DNA of 64,000 nt from Hyphomicrobiales bacterium (GTDB lineage: Bacteria > Pseudomonadota > Alphaproteobacteria > Rhizobiales > Kaistiaceae), in the NCBI GenBank assembly GCA_017305635.1, contig JAFKKF010000006.1, positions 248,001 through 312,000 on the forward strand. The letters run 5' to 3'. The notes beneath the pieces are model-generated. The model saw nothing but the letters and a program-made list of their open reading frames with translations, searched no databases and was not told the DNA's origin. This document shows, piece by piece, positions 34,994 to 43,070 of the stretch. Position numbers and translations under genes: made by a program. Position 1 is the stretch's first letter. The number at the start of each line of letters is the position of its first letter.

Positions 34994-35932
34994 ATGGCCC
35001 AGGATCCCAGCATTTTCTCGTATGCATATGCGGTCGAAGTCGATTCCAATGGAAATTTCGTCATCGCCGACACCGATCCGGCCGAGCAGGATCTGCGCAT
35101 CAAGGATGACGTCGATGACGGGCCGACCGACCGCCACGCGGTGGTGGGCGATACCGCCAATGACCAGTTCCACGTCAGCGGCGCCGGCGCCCTGAACGGC
35201 CTCTATACCTTCACCTCGCTCGCCACCACCGGCGGCGCGAGCGGCTTCATCGCCTATAACGAGGCGACCGGCACCTACTACTTCCTCACCAACGATGCCG
35301 TCAGCCCGTCGGAGACGGCGCTGACCGAGACTGCCGGCGTCCTGCAGGTCTGCTTCATGCCCGGAACCATGATCGCCACGCCCGCCGGCGAGCGGGCGGT
35401 CGAAGACCTCGCCATCGGCGACCTGGTGCTCACCAGCGAGGGGCGCCATGCGCCCGTCCGCTGGATCGGCCGCCAGAGCGTCGCGCCGCTCTTCGCCGAC
35501 GAGCTGACGCTGCCGGTGCGGGTGCGCGCCGGTGCGCTCGGCGAGAACCTCCCGGCGCGCGACCTGCTCGTATCGCCGGACCATGCGCTTCTCGTCGACG
35601 GCATTCTCGCCCATGCCGGGGCGCTGGTGAACGGCGTCTCGATCCTGCGCGAGACGCGCGTGCCGCCGATGTTCGTCTACTACCACGTCGAGCTCGACGA
35701 CCATTCGCTGCTCTTCGCCGATGGCGCGGCGGCGGAGACCTTCATCGACAATGTCGACCGCATGCGCTTCGACAACTATGCCGAATACGAGGCGCTCTAT
35801 CCGGAGGACCGCGCCATCGTCGAGATGGCGCTGCCGCGCGCCAAGTCGCATCGCCAGGTGCCGCCGGCGATCCGCGACCGGCTCTACCGGCGGGCACTCG
35901 ACCTGTTCGGAGAATTGGCGGTCGCCGCCTGA
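34994..35932 (+). CDS. Hint-domain protein
   Basis: 312-residue protein with an N-terminal Asp-rich region (about 1-115; VEVDSNGNFVIADTDPAEQD) and a Hedgehog/intein-type Hint domain from CFMPGTMIATPAGERAVEDL near residue 120. GDLVLTSEGRHAPVRWIGRQ and LLVSPDHALLVDG (His block) follow, then VPPMFVYYHVELDDHSLLFA. This Hint_2 type is common in alphaproteobacterial RTX and type I secreted proteins. No signal peptide is seen. Hint domains can self-cleave at the Cys, but the usual C-terminal His-Asn is not evident here. Location just before the RTX exporter locus suggests it is secreted or processed with it. Confidence 0.85.
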   Translation: MAQDPSIFSYAYAVEVDSNGNFVIADTDPAEQDLRIKDDVDDGPTDRHAVVGDTANDQFHVSGAGALNGLYTFTSLATTGGASGFIAYNEATGTYYFLTNDAVSPSETALTETAGVLQVCFMPGTMIATPAGERAVEDLAIGDLVLTSEGRHAPVRWIGRQSVAPLFADELTLPVRVRAGALGENLPARDLLVSPDHALLVDGILAHAGALVNGVSILRETRVPPMFVYYHVELDDHSLLFADGAAAETFIDNVDRMRFDNYAEYEALYPEDRAIVEMALPRAKSHRQVPPAIRDRLYRRALDLFGELAVAA

Positions 35933-35958
35933 ATTCCGGTCACCCATCGCTGAGGACA

Positions 35959-35986
35959 GGGGCGGCTCCGGCCGCCCTTCTCTTTT
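35959..35986 (+). terminator. Rho-independent terminator after the Hint-domain gene
   Basis: A 7-bp perfect stem GGGCGGC (35960-35966), loop TCCG, GCCGCCC (35971-35977), followed by TTCTCTTTT. It starts 27 bases after the stop codon and is the clearest intrinsic terminator in the window. Confidence 0.8.
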
Positions 35987-36325
35987 CGGCCGGCGGCCAT
36001 CGTCCCTCCTCCCGATCCCTTTCGCGGCGGCTCATGCTGCAGCGCACCCTTCCGCCATCCGGAAAGCGAGGCCGGGCGCGGCCAGCCGTTACAAAGCGCA
36101 TGCAATGTAGATCTATATTTGTACCTTCTTTGAATATTGCTGCCGGTCAATATGTATTAGTAAACCGAGCGCATCTAAGTCGTTAACTCACCCACCGATA
36201 CGCCCAAGAAATGGGCTCTATTCTTCTATCCCTTCCTCTATATTGACGAATGTCAGTCGCGTAATCAGTGCGTAGGCGGCGCCACCGCCAGGGTTGGGGA
36301 CTTATAGTTCGAACAGGGGGTTTCC
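35987..36325 (+). promoter_or_regulatory. AT-rich upstream region of the RTX gene
   Basis: About 340 bases without a supported gene. Bases 36100-36260 are far more A/T-rich than the surroundings and contain TAGATCTA (36108-36115), TATTAGTAAA and TATATTGACG. Such islands are typical targets of nucleoid-type regulators; in Rhizobiales MucR/Ros is the usual one (inference). No certain -35/-10 pair was chosen. AGGGGG five bases before ATG 36326 is the ribosome site. Confidence 0.5.
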
Positions 36326-37486
36326 ATGCCAGTTCAATATCTGACCGACCCACAGCTAGATGCCCTCCTGACGTCCAACGGGAACCTCGACCCGTCGGTC
36401 CGCCAGGCGGTGCTCGACCAGTTGAACAATGTCGGGATCTTCGACCCGGCCAATCCGGGCCTCACCGCCTGGGTGCAGACCGGCCCCAACGCGCCGATCG
36501 ACCCGCTGACCCAGGTGCTCGACGTAACCAGCCCCAACAGCACCACCGTCACCACCAATGACGGGGTGCAGGTCATCATCCATGACGTGCCGGGCGCCTC
36601 GGACCTCACCGTCTATGGCACCGCCGACGTCTTCATCGCGACCGGCAAGGGCAACAACGCGATCTACCTCGACGATTCCGGGGCCGACACCGTCTATTCC
36701 GGCTCGGGCAACGACACCATCGTCGGCAGCGCCGCCGGCAACAGCTACTACGACGCCGGCCTCGGCAACGACGTGGTCACTTCCTCCGGTGACAACGACA
36801 CCCTGCTCGGCGGCGGCGGCAACGACTCCCTCGATGCCGGCTTCGGCGACAACGCCTCCCTCGACGGCGGTGCCGGCAACGACACGCTCTTCGCCGGCGG
36901 CGACAACTCGACCCTCATCGGTGGCGCCGGCAACGACTACATCGACGGCAATTTCGGCGACAACCAGTCGCTCGATGGCGGTGCCGGCAACGACTACCTG
37001 TTCGCCTATGGCGACAATGCCACCATGCTCGGCGGCGACGGCAACGACTACATCGATGGCGGCCTCGGCAGCAACCAGTCGGTCGATGGCGGCGCCGGCA
37101 ACGACACGCTCTATGCCGGCGGCGACAATGCCACCATCTACGGCGGCACCGGCAATGACGACATCGATGTCGGCTATGGCGACAACCAGTGGGTCGACGG
37201 CGGTGCCGGCAACGACACCATCTATTCCGGCGGCGACAACAACACCCTCTATGGCGGCGCCGGCAACGACACCTTCCACATCGTCGATAGCGACGGCAGC
37301 AGCACGATCGACGGCGGAGCGGGCAACGATTTCGTCTATTTCGATACCCGCACGCTCAGCGACTACGCCAGTGCGACCACGACGACCGTGTCCGGCGTGA
37401 CGACGATCGAGTTCACGGATGGCCAGACCATCACCGTGACCAGCGTGAAGGAACTGCACTTCACGGACGGCACCAGCAACCTCTAG
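36326..37486 (+). CDS. RTX calcium-binding protein, type I secretion substrate
   Basis: A secreted protein of 386 residues with no N-terminal signal peptide, as expected for type I export. The first 100 residues (MPVQYLTDPQLDALLTSNGN onward) are not recognised. From about residue 120 to 338 it carries Gly/Asp repeats of the RTX beta-roll, alternating GGAGNDTLF-type and xxGDNxxxx-type nonapeptides in a strict 37-residue period, which bind Ca2+ and fold outside the cell. The C-terminal about 50 residues (FVYFDTRTLSDYAS to ELHFTDGTSNL) form the probable secretion signal. The exporter and adaptor follow directly. No lipase, protease or acylation motif is seen, so it may be a structural or adhesive surface protein. 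Confidence 0.9.
   Translation: MPVQYLTDPQLDALLTSNGNLDPSVRQAVLDQLNNVGIFDPANPGLTAWVQTGPNAPIDPLTQVLDVTSPNSTTVTTNDGVQVIIHDVPGASDLTVYGTADVFIATGKGNNAIYLDDSGADTVYSGSGNDTIVGSAAGNSYYDAGLGNDVVTSSGDNDTLLGGGGNDSLDAGFGDNASLDGGAGNDTLFAGGDNSTLIGGAGNDYIDGNFGDNQSLDGGAGNDYLFAYGDNATMLGGDGNDYIDGGLGSNQSVDGGAGNDTLYAGGDNATIYGGTGNDDIDVGYGDNQWVDGGAGNDTIYSGGDNNTLYGGAGNDTFHIVDSDGSSTIDGGAGNDFVYFDTRTLSDYASATTTTVSGVTTIEFTDGQTITVTSVKELHFTDGTSNL
36755..37312 (+). repeat. RTX tandem repeats with 111-base (37-residue) period
   Basis: Residues 144-180, 181-217, 218-254 and 255-291 are four consecutive units of exactly 37 residues, and 292-329 is a fifth of 38. Each unit has the order GGxGND, a GDN turn, GGxGND, a [GS][DS]N turn and a closing S-L/V-D or equivalent. 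The DNA period is 111 bases, with silent and a few coding differences, so the array is old enough to have diverged at third positions but has kept its length exactly. Confidence 0.9.
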
Positions 37487-37512
37487 GTGCTCGTCGACCT
37501 CCCGCAAGAGTG

Positions 37513-37537
37513 ACGCCCCGGCGATGCGCCGGGGCGT
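37513..37537 (+). terminator. Strong stem-loop between RTX gene and its exporter
   Basis: ACGCCCCGGC (37513-37522), loop GATGC and GCCGGGGCGT (37528-37537) form a perfect 10-bp stem 27 bases after the RTX stop, followed by only TT. It probably acts as partial terminator or RNA stabiliser, giving more RTX protein than exporter. Confidence 0.6.
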
Positions 37538-37562
37538 TCCCCGCAGAGCCAGGAAGGCGCCC

Positions 37563-39818
37563 TTGTCCAGCGACGCGCGCGACATCGACAGGCCGGCGGA
37601 GCAGGAGACGGCGGCCGCTTCCGCCTGGGCCTCCGCCAACGGCGCCTCGGCCCTCGGCTGCCTCATTCTGGTTGCCCGCCATCATGGCGTGCACCTCACC
37701 CTCGACCAGATCGTCCATGACAACGTGCTGGAAAGCGCGGCCGTCGATGACGGCCAGCTGGTTCGCTGCGCCCGCTCCGCGGGGCTCCGCGCCGTGGCCG
37801 TCCGCCTCGGCAGCGGTGGGCTGACCCGGCTCGGCAAGGCATTGCCGGCGATCGTGACGCTGACCGGCGATCGCCGCGTCGTCCTCCACCGGGTGGACGA
37901 GGATCACGGCGCCTGGCGCATGACCATCCAGGATGCCGAGGGCGCGGCGCCCTTCGTCGTCGATGCGGCGCGCCTCGATGCCGCCTGGACCGGCGAGGTC
38001 ATCCTCGTCAAGCGCGACTATGCCATCACCGACGAGACCCAGCCCTTCGGCTTCGGCTTCATCACCAGCCTGATCTTCCGCGAGCGCTGGATCGTGCGCG
38101 ACGTGGCGATCTGTGCCGGCGTCCTCGCGGTCCTGGCGCTCGCGCCGATCATGTTCTGGCGGCTGCTTTCCGACAAGGTGCTCTATTACGGCGCCTACAA
38201 CACCTTCTACGTGCTCTGCATCTCCTTCCTGGTGCTTGTCGTCTTCGACGCGATCTTCGCGTATCTGCGCTACTACCTCGTCCTCTACCTGACGACGCGC
38301 GTCGACGTGAAGCTCGGCACCTACATGTTCGACCGGCTCCTCAACCTGCCGATCGACTTCTTCGAGCGCACCCAGGTCGGCAAGATCACCCACGACGTCT
38401 ACCAGCTGTGGAAGGTGCGCTCGTTCCTCACCGGCCAGCTCTTCGGCACGGTGCTCGATTCGGCGACGCTCCTCGTCTTCCTGCCGGTCATGTTCTTCTT
38501 CAGCCCGATCATGACCTTCATCGTCCTCGGCCTCTGCGGGCTGATGATGGTGTGGCTGGTCGTCATGCTGCCGCATCACCGGAAAAAGCTATTCGCGGTG
38601 GAAGCGGCCGAGTCGCTGCGCGGCGCCTTCCTGATCCAGACCGTCCACGGCATCCGCACGGTCAAGTCGCTCGCCCTCGATGCGCGCCAGCGCCACCTGT
38701 GGGACGTCCACACCGCCAAGGTCGCGAAGCTCCGCTTCGCCGAAGGCCAGAGCGCCAATCTCATCCAGTCGGTGGCGCGCCCCTTCGAGAAGCTGGCGGT
38801 GACCGGCTCGTTCGCGGTCGGCGTCTATCTCGCGCTCACCACCAACGACCCGGTCTTCGTCGGCGCGCTCTTCGCCTTCCTCATGCTGTCGCAGCGCGTC
38901 TCGGCTCCGCTCCTCCAGGCGGCCAAGCTGATCAACCAGCTCGACGAGGCGCGCATCGCGGTTGGCGTGGTCAGCGAACTCATCAACCAGCCCGCCGAGG
39001 AGGGCCGTTCGGACCACGGCGTCAGGACGCCGCTCGCCGGGCATATCGAGTTCGCCGGCGTCAATTTCCGCTACCGGGGCGCGCCCAACCCGGCCCTCAA
39101 GGACGTCGCCTTCGACGTTCCGACCGGGACCACGCTCGGCATCATGGGCCGCAGCGGCTCGGGCAAGACGACCATCACGCGGCTTCTGCAGCGCCTTCAT
39201 TCCGACTATGGCGGCCTCATCAAGATCGATGGCGTCGACGTGCGCGAGTACGACGTCGATCATCTCCGCCGGTCCATCGGCGTGGTGCTCCAGGAGAATT
39301 TCCTCTTCTCCGGCACCATCCGCGAGAACATCGCCGCGGCGAAGCCCGACGCCACCTTCGACGAGATCGTGCGCGCCGCCCGTCTCGCCGGCGCCGAGGA
39401 GTTCATCGACAAGCTGCCGCGCGGCTACGAGACCCACATCTACGAAGGTTCGCCAAATCTTTCCGGCGGCCAGCGCCAGCGCCTCGCCATAGCGCGGGCG
39501 CTGATCGTCGATCCGCGCATCCTCATCCTCGACGAGGCGACCAGCGCGCTCGACGCCGAGAGCGAGGCGATCGTCAACGCCAACATCGCCCGCATCGCCG
39601 CCGGCCGTACCATGCTGATCATCTCGCACCGGCTCTCGGCGCTGGTCGAGGCGGACCAGATCCTCGTCCTCGACCGCGGCGAGGTCGCCGATATCGGCCG
39701 CCACGACGAGCTCCTCGAACGCAACGACATCTATGCCAGCCTCTGGCACCAGCAGACGCATCACATCCTCGCCGCGGAGAAGCGCGGCCGTCGCGGAGGG
39801 CCGGCCCGTGTCGCATAG
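37563..39818 (+). CDS. Type I secretion ABC transporter (HlyB-like, degenerate C39 domain)
   Basis: Inner-membrane exporter of about 751 residues that drives RTX secretion. The TTG at 37563 is preferred (AGGAAGG five bases upstream) over an ATG at 37524 that lies inside a hairpin loop. N-terminal domain (about 15-135) resembles a C39 peptidase but the catalytic-Cys position reads Ser in GASALGCLILVARHHG, so it is a non-cleaving, substrate-docking domain as in HlyB. Six membrane helices follow (about 175-446). The ATPase has Walker A GRSGSGKTT near 529, LSGGQRQRLAIARALI near 633 and ILILDEATSALD near 653. It overlaps the HlyD gene by 11 bases. Confidence 0.94.
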   Translation: MSSDARDIDRPAEQETAAASAWASANGASALGCLILVARHHGVHLTLDQIVHDNVLESAAVDDGQLVRCARSAGLRAVAVRLGSGGLTRLGKALPAIVTLTGDRRVVLHRVDEDHGAWRMTIQDAEGAAPFVVDAARLDAAWTGEVILVKRDYAITDETQPFGFGFITSLIFRERWIVRDVAICAGVLAVLALAPIMFWRLLSDKVLYYGAYNTFYVLCISFLVLVVFDAIFAYLRYYLVLYLTTRVDVKLGTYMFDRLLNLPIDFFERTQVGKITHDVYQLWKVRSFLTGQLFGTVLDSATLLVFLPVMFFFSPIMTFIVLGLCGLMMVWLVVMLPHHRKKLFAVEAAESLRGAFLIQTVHGIRTVKSLALDARQRHLWDVHTAKVAKLRFAEGQSANLIQSVARPFEKLAVTGSFAVGVYLALTTNDPVFVGALFAFLMLSQRVSAPLLQAAKLINQLDEARIAVGVVSELINQPAEEGRSDHGVRTPLAGHIEFAGVNFRYRGAPNPALKDVAFDVPTGTTLGIMGRSGSGKTTITRLLQRLHSDYGGLIKIDGVDVREYDVDHLRRSIGVVLQENFLFSGTIRENIAAAKPDATFDEIVRAARLAGAEEFIDKLPRGYETHIYEGSPNLSGGQRQRLAIARALIVDPRILILDEATSALDAESEAIVNANIARIAAGRTMLIISHRLSALVEADQILVLDRGEVADIGRHDELLERNDIYASLWHQQTHHILAAEKRGRRGGPARVA

Positions 39819-41154
39819 CGTCGATGCCGCCGTCACCGTCCGCCAGTTCCAGTCGGAGACGGACGAGATCCGCGAAATGCCGGAGCCGCGCGCCGCGCGG
39901 ATGACGGTCTTCGCGCTCGCCGGGATGCTGGTCGCGATCGTCGCGATCCTCTTCCTCACCACCGTCGACCGGGTGATCTCGAGCCAGGGCGGCAAGATCG
40001 TCTCCGTCGAGCCGCCCAGCGTCTACCAGGCGCTCGATCCCTCGATCATCAAGAGCATCAACGTGCGCGAGGGCGACCAGGTGCAGAAGGGCCAGCTGCT
40101 CGCCACCCTCGACCCGACCTTCACGGAGGCGGACGTGCGCGCCCTGCAGCAGCAGGTGGCGAGCCTCGACACCCAGATCGCCCGCATCGACGCGCAGCTC
40201 TCCGGAAATCCGCTCGCCTTCGAGACGAGCGACGATCCCGACTATCGCAAATACGCCGCGCTTCAGCAGGCCACCTACGACCAGCAGATGGCGCAGTACA
40301 AGGCGCAGGTCGATTCCTTCGATGCCAAGATCGCCGCCACGCAGGCCACTATCGCCAAGTTCTCGTCCGACGAGGCCGGCTACCAGGACCGCGCGACCAT
40401 TGCCGAGAAGGTCGAGCAGATGCGCACCACGCTCGCGGCGACAGGCTCCGGCTCCGAGCTCAACAAGCTCCTCTCGCAGGACAACCGCGTCGAGCTCGAG
40501 CGCTCGCTCGCCTATGCCCGCAACAGCCTCGCCGAGGCGCAGCAGGACGAGGTCTCGCTGAAGGCCGATCGCGATGCCTTCATCAAGCAGTGGCAAGCGC
40601 AGCTCAGCCAGGAGCTCCTGACCGCGCGCAACAATCTCGACACGGCACGCGCCTCGCTCGACAAGGCGACGAAGAAGCAGGATCTCGTGCGGCTGACCGC
40701 CTCGGAACCGTCGGTGGTGCTCACCATGGCCAAGCTCTCGGTCGGCTCGGTTCTCCAGTCGGGCGATTCGCTCCTCACGCTGATGCCGCTCAACGCGCCC
40801 GTCGAGGCGGAGATCAACATCGCCGCCCGCGACGTCGGCTTCCTCCGGCCGGGCGATCCCTGCAGCCTGAAGGTCGGCGCCTTCAATTTCATGGAGCATG
40901 GCACCGCCGAGGGCAAGGTCCGCTGGATCAGCGACAATGCCTTCACCACCGACGAGAACGGCCAGCCGAGCGCCGCCTACTACAAGGCGCGCTGCTCGGT
41001 CGATGCCGATCACTTCCAGAACGTGCCGGCCAATTTCCGGCTGATCCCGGGCATGACGCTGCAGGCGGACCTCAAGATCGGCACGCGCTCCGTCGCCATG
41101 TACGTCCTCGGCGGGACGCTTCGCGTCTTCGGCGAAGCGATGCGTGAGCCGTGA
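39808..41154 (+). CDS. HlyD-family type I secretion periplasmic adaptor
   Basis: Adaptor of about 448 residues linking the ABC exporter to an outer-membrane TolC-like channel not found here. The GTG at 39808 has GGAGGG upstream and overlaps the exporter gene. A short cytosolic N-terminus precedes one membrane helix (FALAGMLVAIVAILFLTTVD, about residues 33-52). Then come the lipoyl half motif KSINVREGDQVQKGQLLATL near 86, long coiled-coil helices (about 110-300) and a beta-barrel domain with EAEINIAARDVGFLRPGDPC near 333. The end ALYS-free sequence GTLRVFGEAMREP is typical of the family. Its stop overlaps the Sel1-repeat gene. Confidence 0.94.
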   Translation: MSHSVDAAVTVRQFQSETDEIREMPEPRAARMTVFALAGMLVAIVAILFLTTVDRVISSQGGKIVSVEPPSVYQALDPSIIKSINVREGDQVQKGQLLATLDPTFTEADVRALQQQVASLDTQIARIDAQLSGNPLAFETSDDPDYRKYAALQQATYDQQMAQYKAQVDSFDAKIAATQATIAKFSSDEAGYQDRATIAEKVEQMRTTLAATGSGSELNKLLSQDNRVELERSLAYARNSLAEAQQDEVSLKADRDAFIKQWQAQLSQELLTARNNLDTARASLDKATKKQDLVRLTASEPSVVLTMAKLSVGSVLQSGDSLLTLMPLNAPVEAEINIAARDVGFLRPGDPCSLKVGAFNFMEHGTAEGKVRWISDNAFTTDENGQPSAAYYKARCSVDADHFQNVPANFRLIPGMTLQADLKIGTRSVAMYVLGGTLRVFGEAMREP

Positions 41155-43046
41155 GACCGGCGGGCCTCGCCTTTGCCGGCCCCTTCGCCCAGGTCCGCCT
41201 CCGGGCGCTGCTCGCCGCATCCGTCGCGCGGTGGGTCGCCGCCGCGCGCCGCCTGCTGCCGGGCGGCGAGCCGAGCGTCGCCGATCTCCTCACCGAAGGT
41301 GAGAAGGCCCATGCCGCGCGGCGCTTCCCCGCGGCCCATGCCGCGTTCCGCCGCGCGGCGATCGCCGGCAGCGCCGAGGCGGCCTATCGCCTCGGCCTGA
41401 TGCAGGCGCGCAGCGAAGGCGTGCAGGGCAGCATGGGCGATGCCGCGGCGTGGTATCGCCGCGCCGCCGAGGCGGGCCACCAGGACGCCCAGTTCCAGCT
41501 CGGCGCCATCCACCTCACCGGTGCCGATACCCATGGCCTGCGCATGGAGGAGGGCGGCGTCCGCGACGCGCTCTTCCCGAACGGCGTCGCCGTGGAGCGC
41601 GACCATGACGCGGCCATGCGCTGGCTCGCCGCCGCGGCGCCGAAGCCGGAGGCGCAGGCGGCCCTCGGCGACATGTACCGGCGCGGGCTCGGCGTGCCGG
41701 TCGACCACGACATGGCGCGGCGCTGGTACGTGCTCGCCGCCGAGCAGGGCCTTGCCGCGGCCGAGTTCGCGCTCGGCGACATCCACTACCAGGGCCTCGG
41801 CGTCGAGCCCGACATGGCGCTCGCCGCCGACTGGTACGAGAAAGCGGCGGAGAAGGGCGAGCCGCGGGCGCAGGTGGCGCTCGCCGCGATGCTGCGCTCC
41901 GGCGCCGGCCGCCCCGTCGACGAGAAGCGTGCCGCCGAGCTCTTCGCCGCGGCGGCGGAGAAGGGCGAGCCGCGCGCCGAGCTCCAGGCCGGGCTCCTCC
42001 ACATCAAGGGCGAGCATCTCGCCCATGATGTCGATCGCGGCGAGACGCTGATGCGCCGCGCCGCCAAGCAGGGCCTGCTGCCGGCGATCCTCGCGCTCGC
42101 CGAGTTCTATTCGCGCGGCGAGGGCCTGCCGCCCGACCTGCGCGAGGCCGCCATCTGGTACGAGCGCGCCGCCGCCATGGGCGATGTCGCCTCGCAATTC
42201 ATCATCGGTCGCATGTACGCGACCGGCAGCGGCGTCGCGCAGAACCTCCGCGAGGCGGCGCGCTGGTTCCTCAAGGCGGCCGAGGGCGGCCATCCGACCG
42301 CCGCCCACAATGTCGCGGTCTTCCACATGAAGGGCACCGGCGTGCCCCAGGATGCGGGCATCGCCGCGGCATGGTACCGGCGCGCGGCCGAGGCCGGCCT
42401 CCCCGCGGCGCAGGCCCAGTTGGGCCGCATGCTCGCCGCCGGCACCGGCGTCGAGCGCGACGGCAAGGAGGCGGTCGCCTGGCTCACCCGGGCCGCGGAG
42501 GCTGGCGACGGCGAGGCGAAGACCGCGCTCGCGCTCATGCATCTCCGCGGCGAGGCCGTCGGCCGCGACCCGAAGCGCGGCGAGCAGCTTCTCACCGAGG
42601 CGGCCGAAGGCGGCCATGCCGATGCCGGCTACATGGTCGGCATGCGCCTGCTCCCGACGGATGCCGCCGGCGCGGCGCGCTGGATCGCGCGCGCGGCCGA
42701 GGCCGGCCATGTCCAGGCCCAGTTCCAGCTCGCCGTCATGCTCTGCCAGGGCAGCGGGGTCGCCACCGATCTCGTCGCGGCGGTCGCCTGGTACGAGCGC
42801 GCCGCCGAGAAGGGTCATCGCCTCGCCCGGTACAATCTCGCTGTCATGCGCCAGAAGGGCCAGGGCTGCGAGGCCGATCCGGTCGAGGCGCTCGCCTGGT
42901 TCGAGGCGGCCGGCGAGCAGGGCCTCGGCGTCGCCGCCCGTGCCGTCGCCGACATCTATCGCAACGGCCGCGGCGTGCCGGCCGATGCCGAAGCCGCCCA
43001 GCGTTGGCAGGAGATCGCGGAGCGCGAGGCCGCCGGCGGTGCCTGA
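41151..43046 (+). CDS. Sel1-like repeat (SLR/TPR-type) protein
   Basis: 631-residue alpha-solenoid scaffold. GTG 41151 overlaps the HlyD stop by four bases (GTGA), so the two are co-translated. After about 55 residues, some fourteen Sel1 repeats of roughly 36 residues follow, with the recurring pattern A-x2-W-Y-x2-A-A-E-x-G-x2-x-A-Q-x-x-L-G. Examples are GDAAAWYRRAAEAGHQDAQF, DMARRWYVLAAEQGLAAAEF and EAARWFLKAAEGGHPTAAHN. No signal peptide or membrane helix is obvious, so it is probably cytosolic or loosely membrane-bound. Such proteins assemble complexes; here it may coordinate the exporter with the glycosylation enzymes (inference). Confidence 0.9.
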   Translation: MRPAGLAFAGPFAQVRLRALLAASVARWVAAARRLLPGGEPSVADLLTEGEKAHAARRFPAAHAAFRRAAIAGSAEAAYRLGLMQARSEGVQGSMGDAAAWYRRAAEAGHQDAQFQLGAIHLTGADTHGLRMEEGGVRDALFPNGVAVERDHDAAMRWLAAAAPKPEAQAALGDMYRRGLGVPVDHDMARRWYVLAAEQGLAAAEFALGDIHYQGLGVEPDMALAADWYEKAAEKGEPRAQVALAAMLRSGAGRPVDEKRAAELFAAAAEKGEPRAELQAGLLHIKGEHLAHDVDRGETLMRRAAKQGLLPAILALAEFYSRGEGLPPDLREAAIWYERAAAMGDVASQFIIGRMYATGSGVAQNLREAARWFLKAAEGGHPTAAHNVAVFHMKGTGVPQDAGIAAAWYRRAAEAGLPAAQAQLGRMLAAGTGVERDGKEAVAWLTRAAEAGDGEAKTALALMHLRGEAVGRDPKRGEQLLTEAAEGGHADAGYMVGMRLLPTDAAGAARWIARAAEAGHVQAQFQLAVMLCQGSGVATDLVAAVAWYERAAEKGHRLARYNLAVMRQKGQGCEADPVEALAWFEAAGEQGLGVAARAVADIYRNGRGVPADAEAAQRWQEIAEREAAGGA

Positions 43047-43070
43047 AGGCCGGACCCCGCCGGCCGGCCT
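43047..43070. terminator. Inverted repeat between convergent genes
   Basis: AGGCCGG (43047-43053) and CCGGCCT (43064-43070) can pair across a 10-base loop between the Sel1-repeat and methyltransferase stop codons. No T-run; a two-way terminator is possible. Confidence 0.3.

Noticed and set aside
36755-37312. CRISPR-like repeat array
   Set aside because: The 111-base repeats are in-frame coding repeats of the RTX protein without unique spacers, and no cas genes are near.
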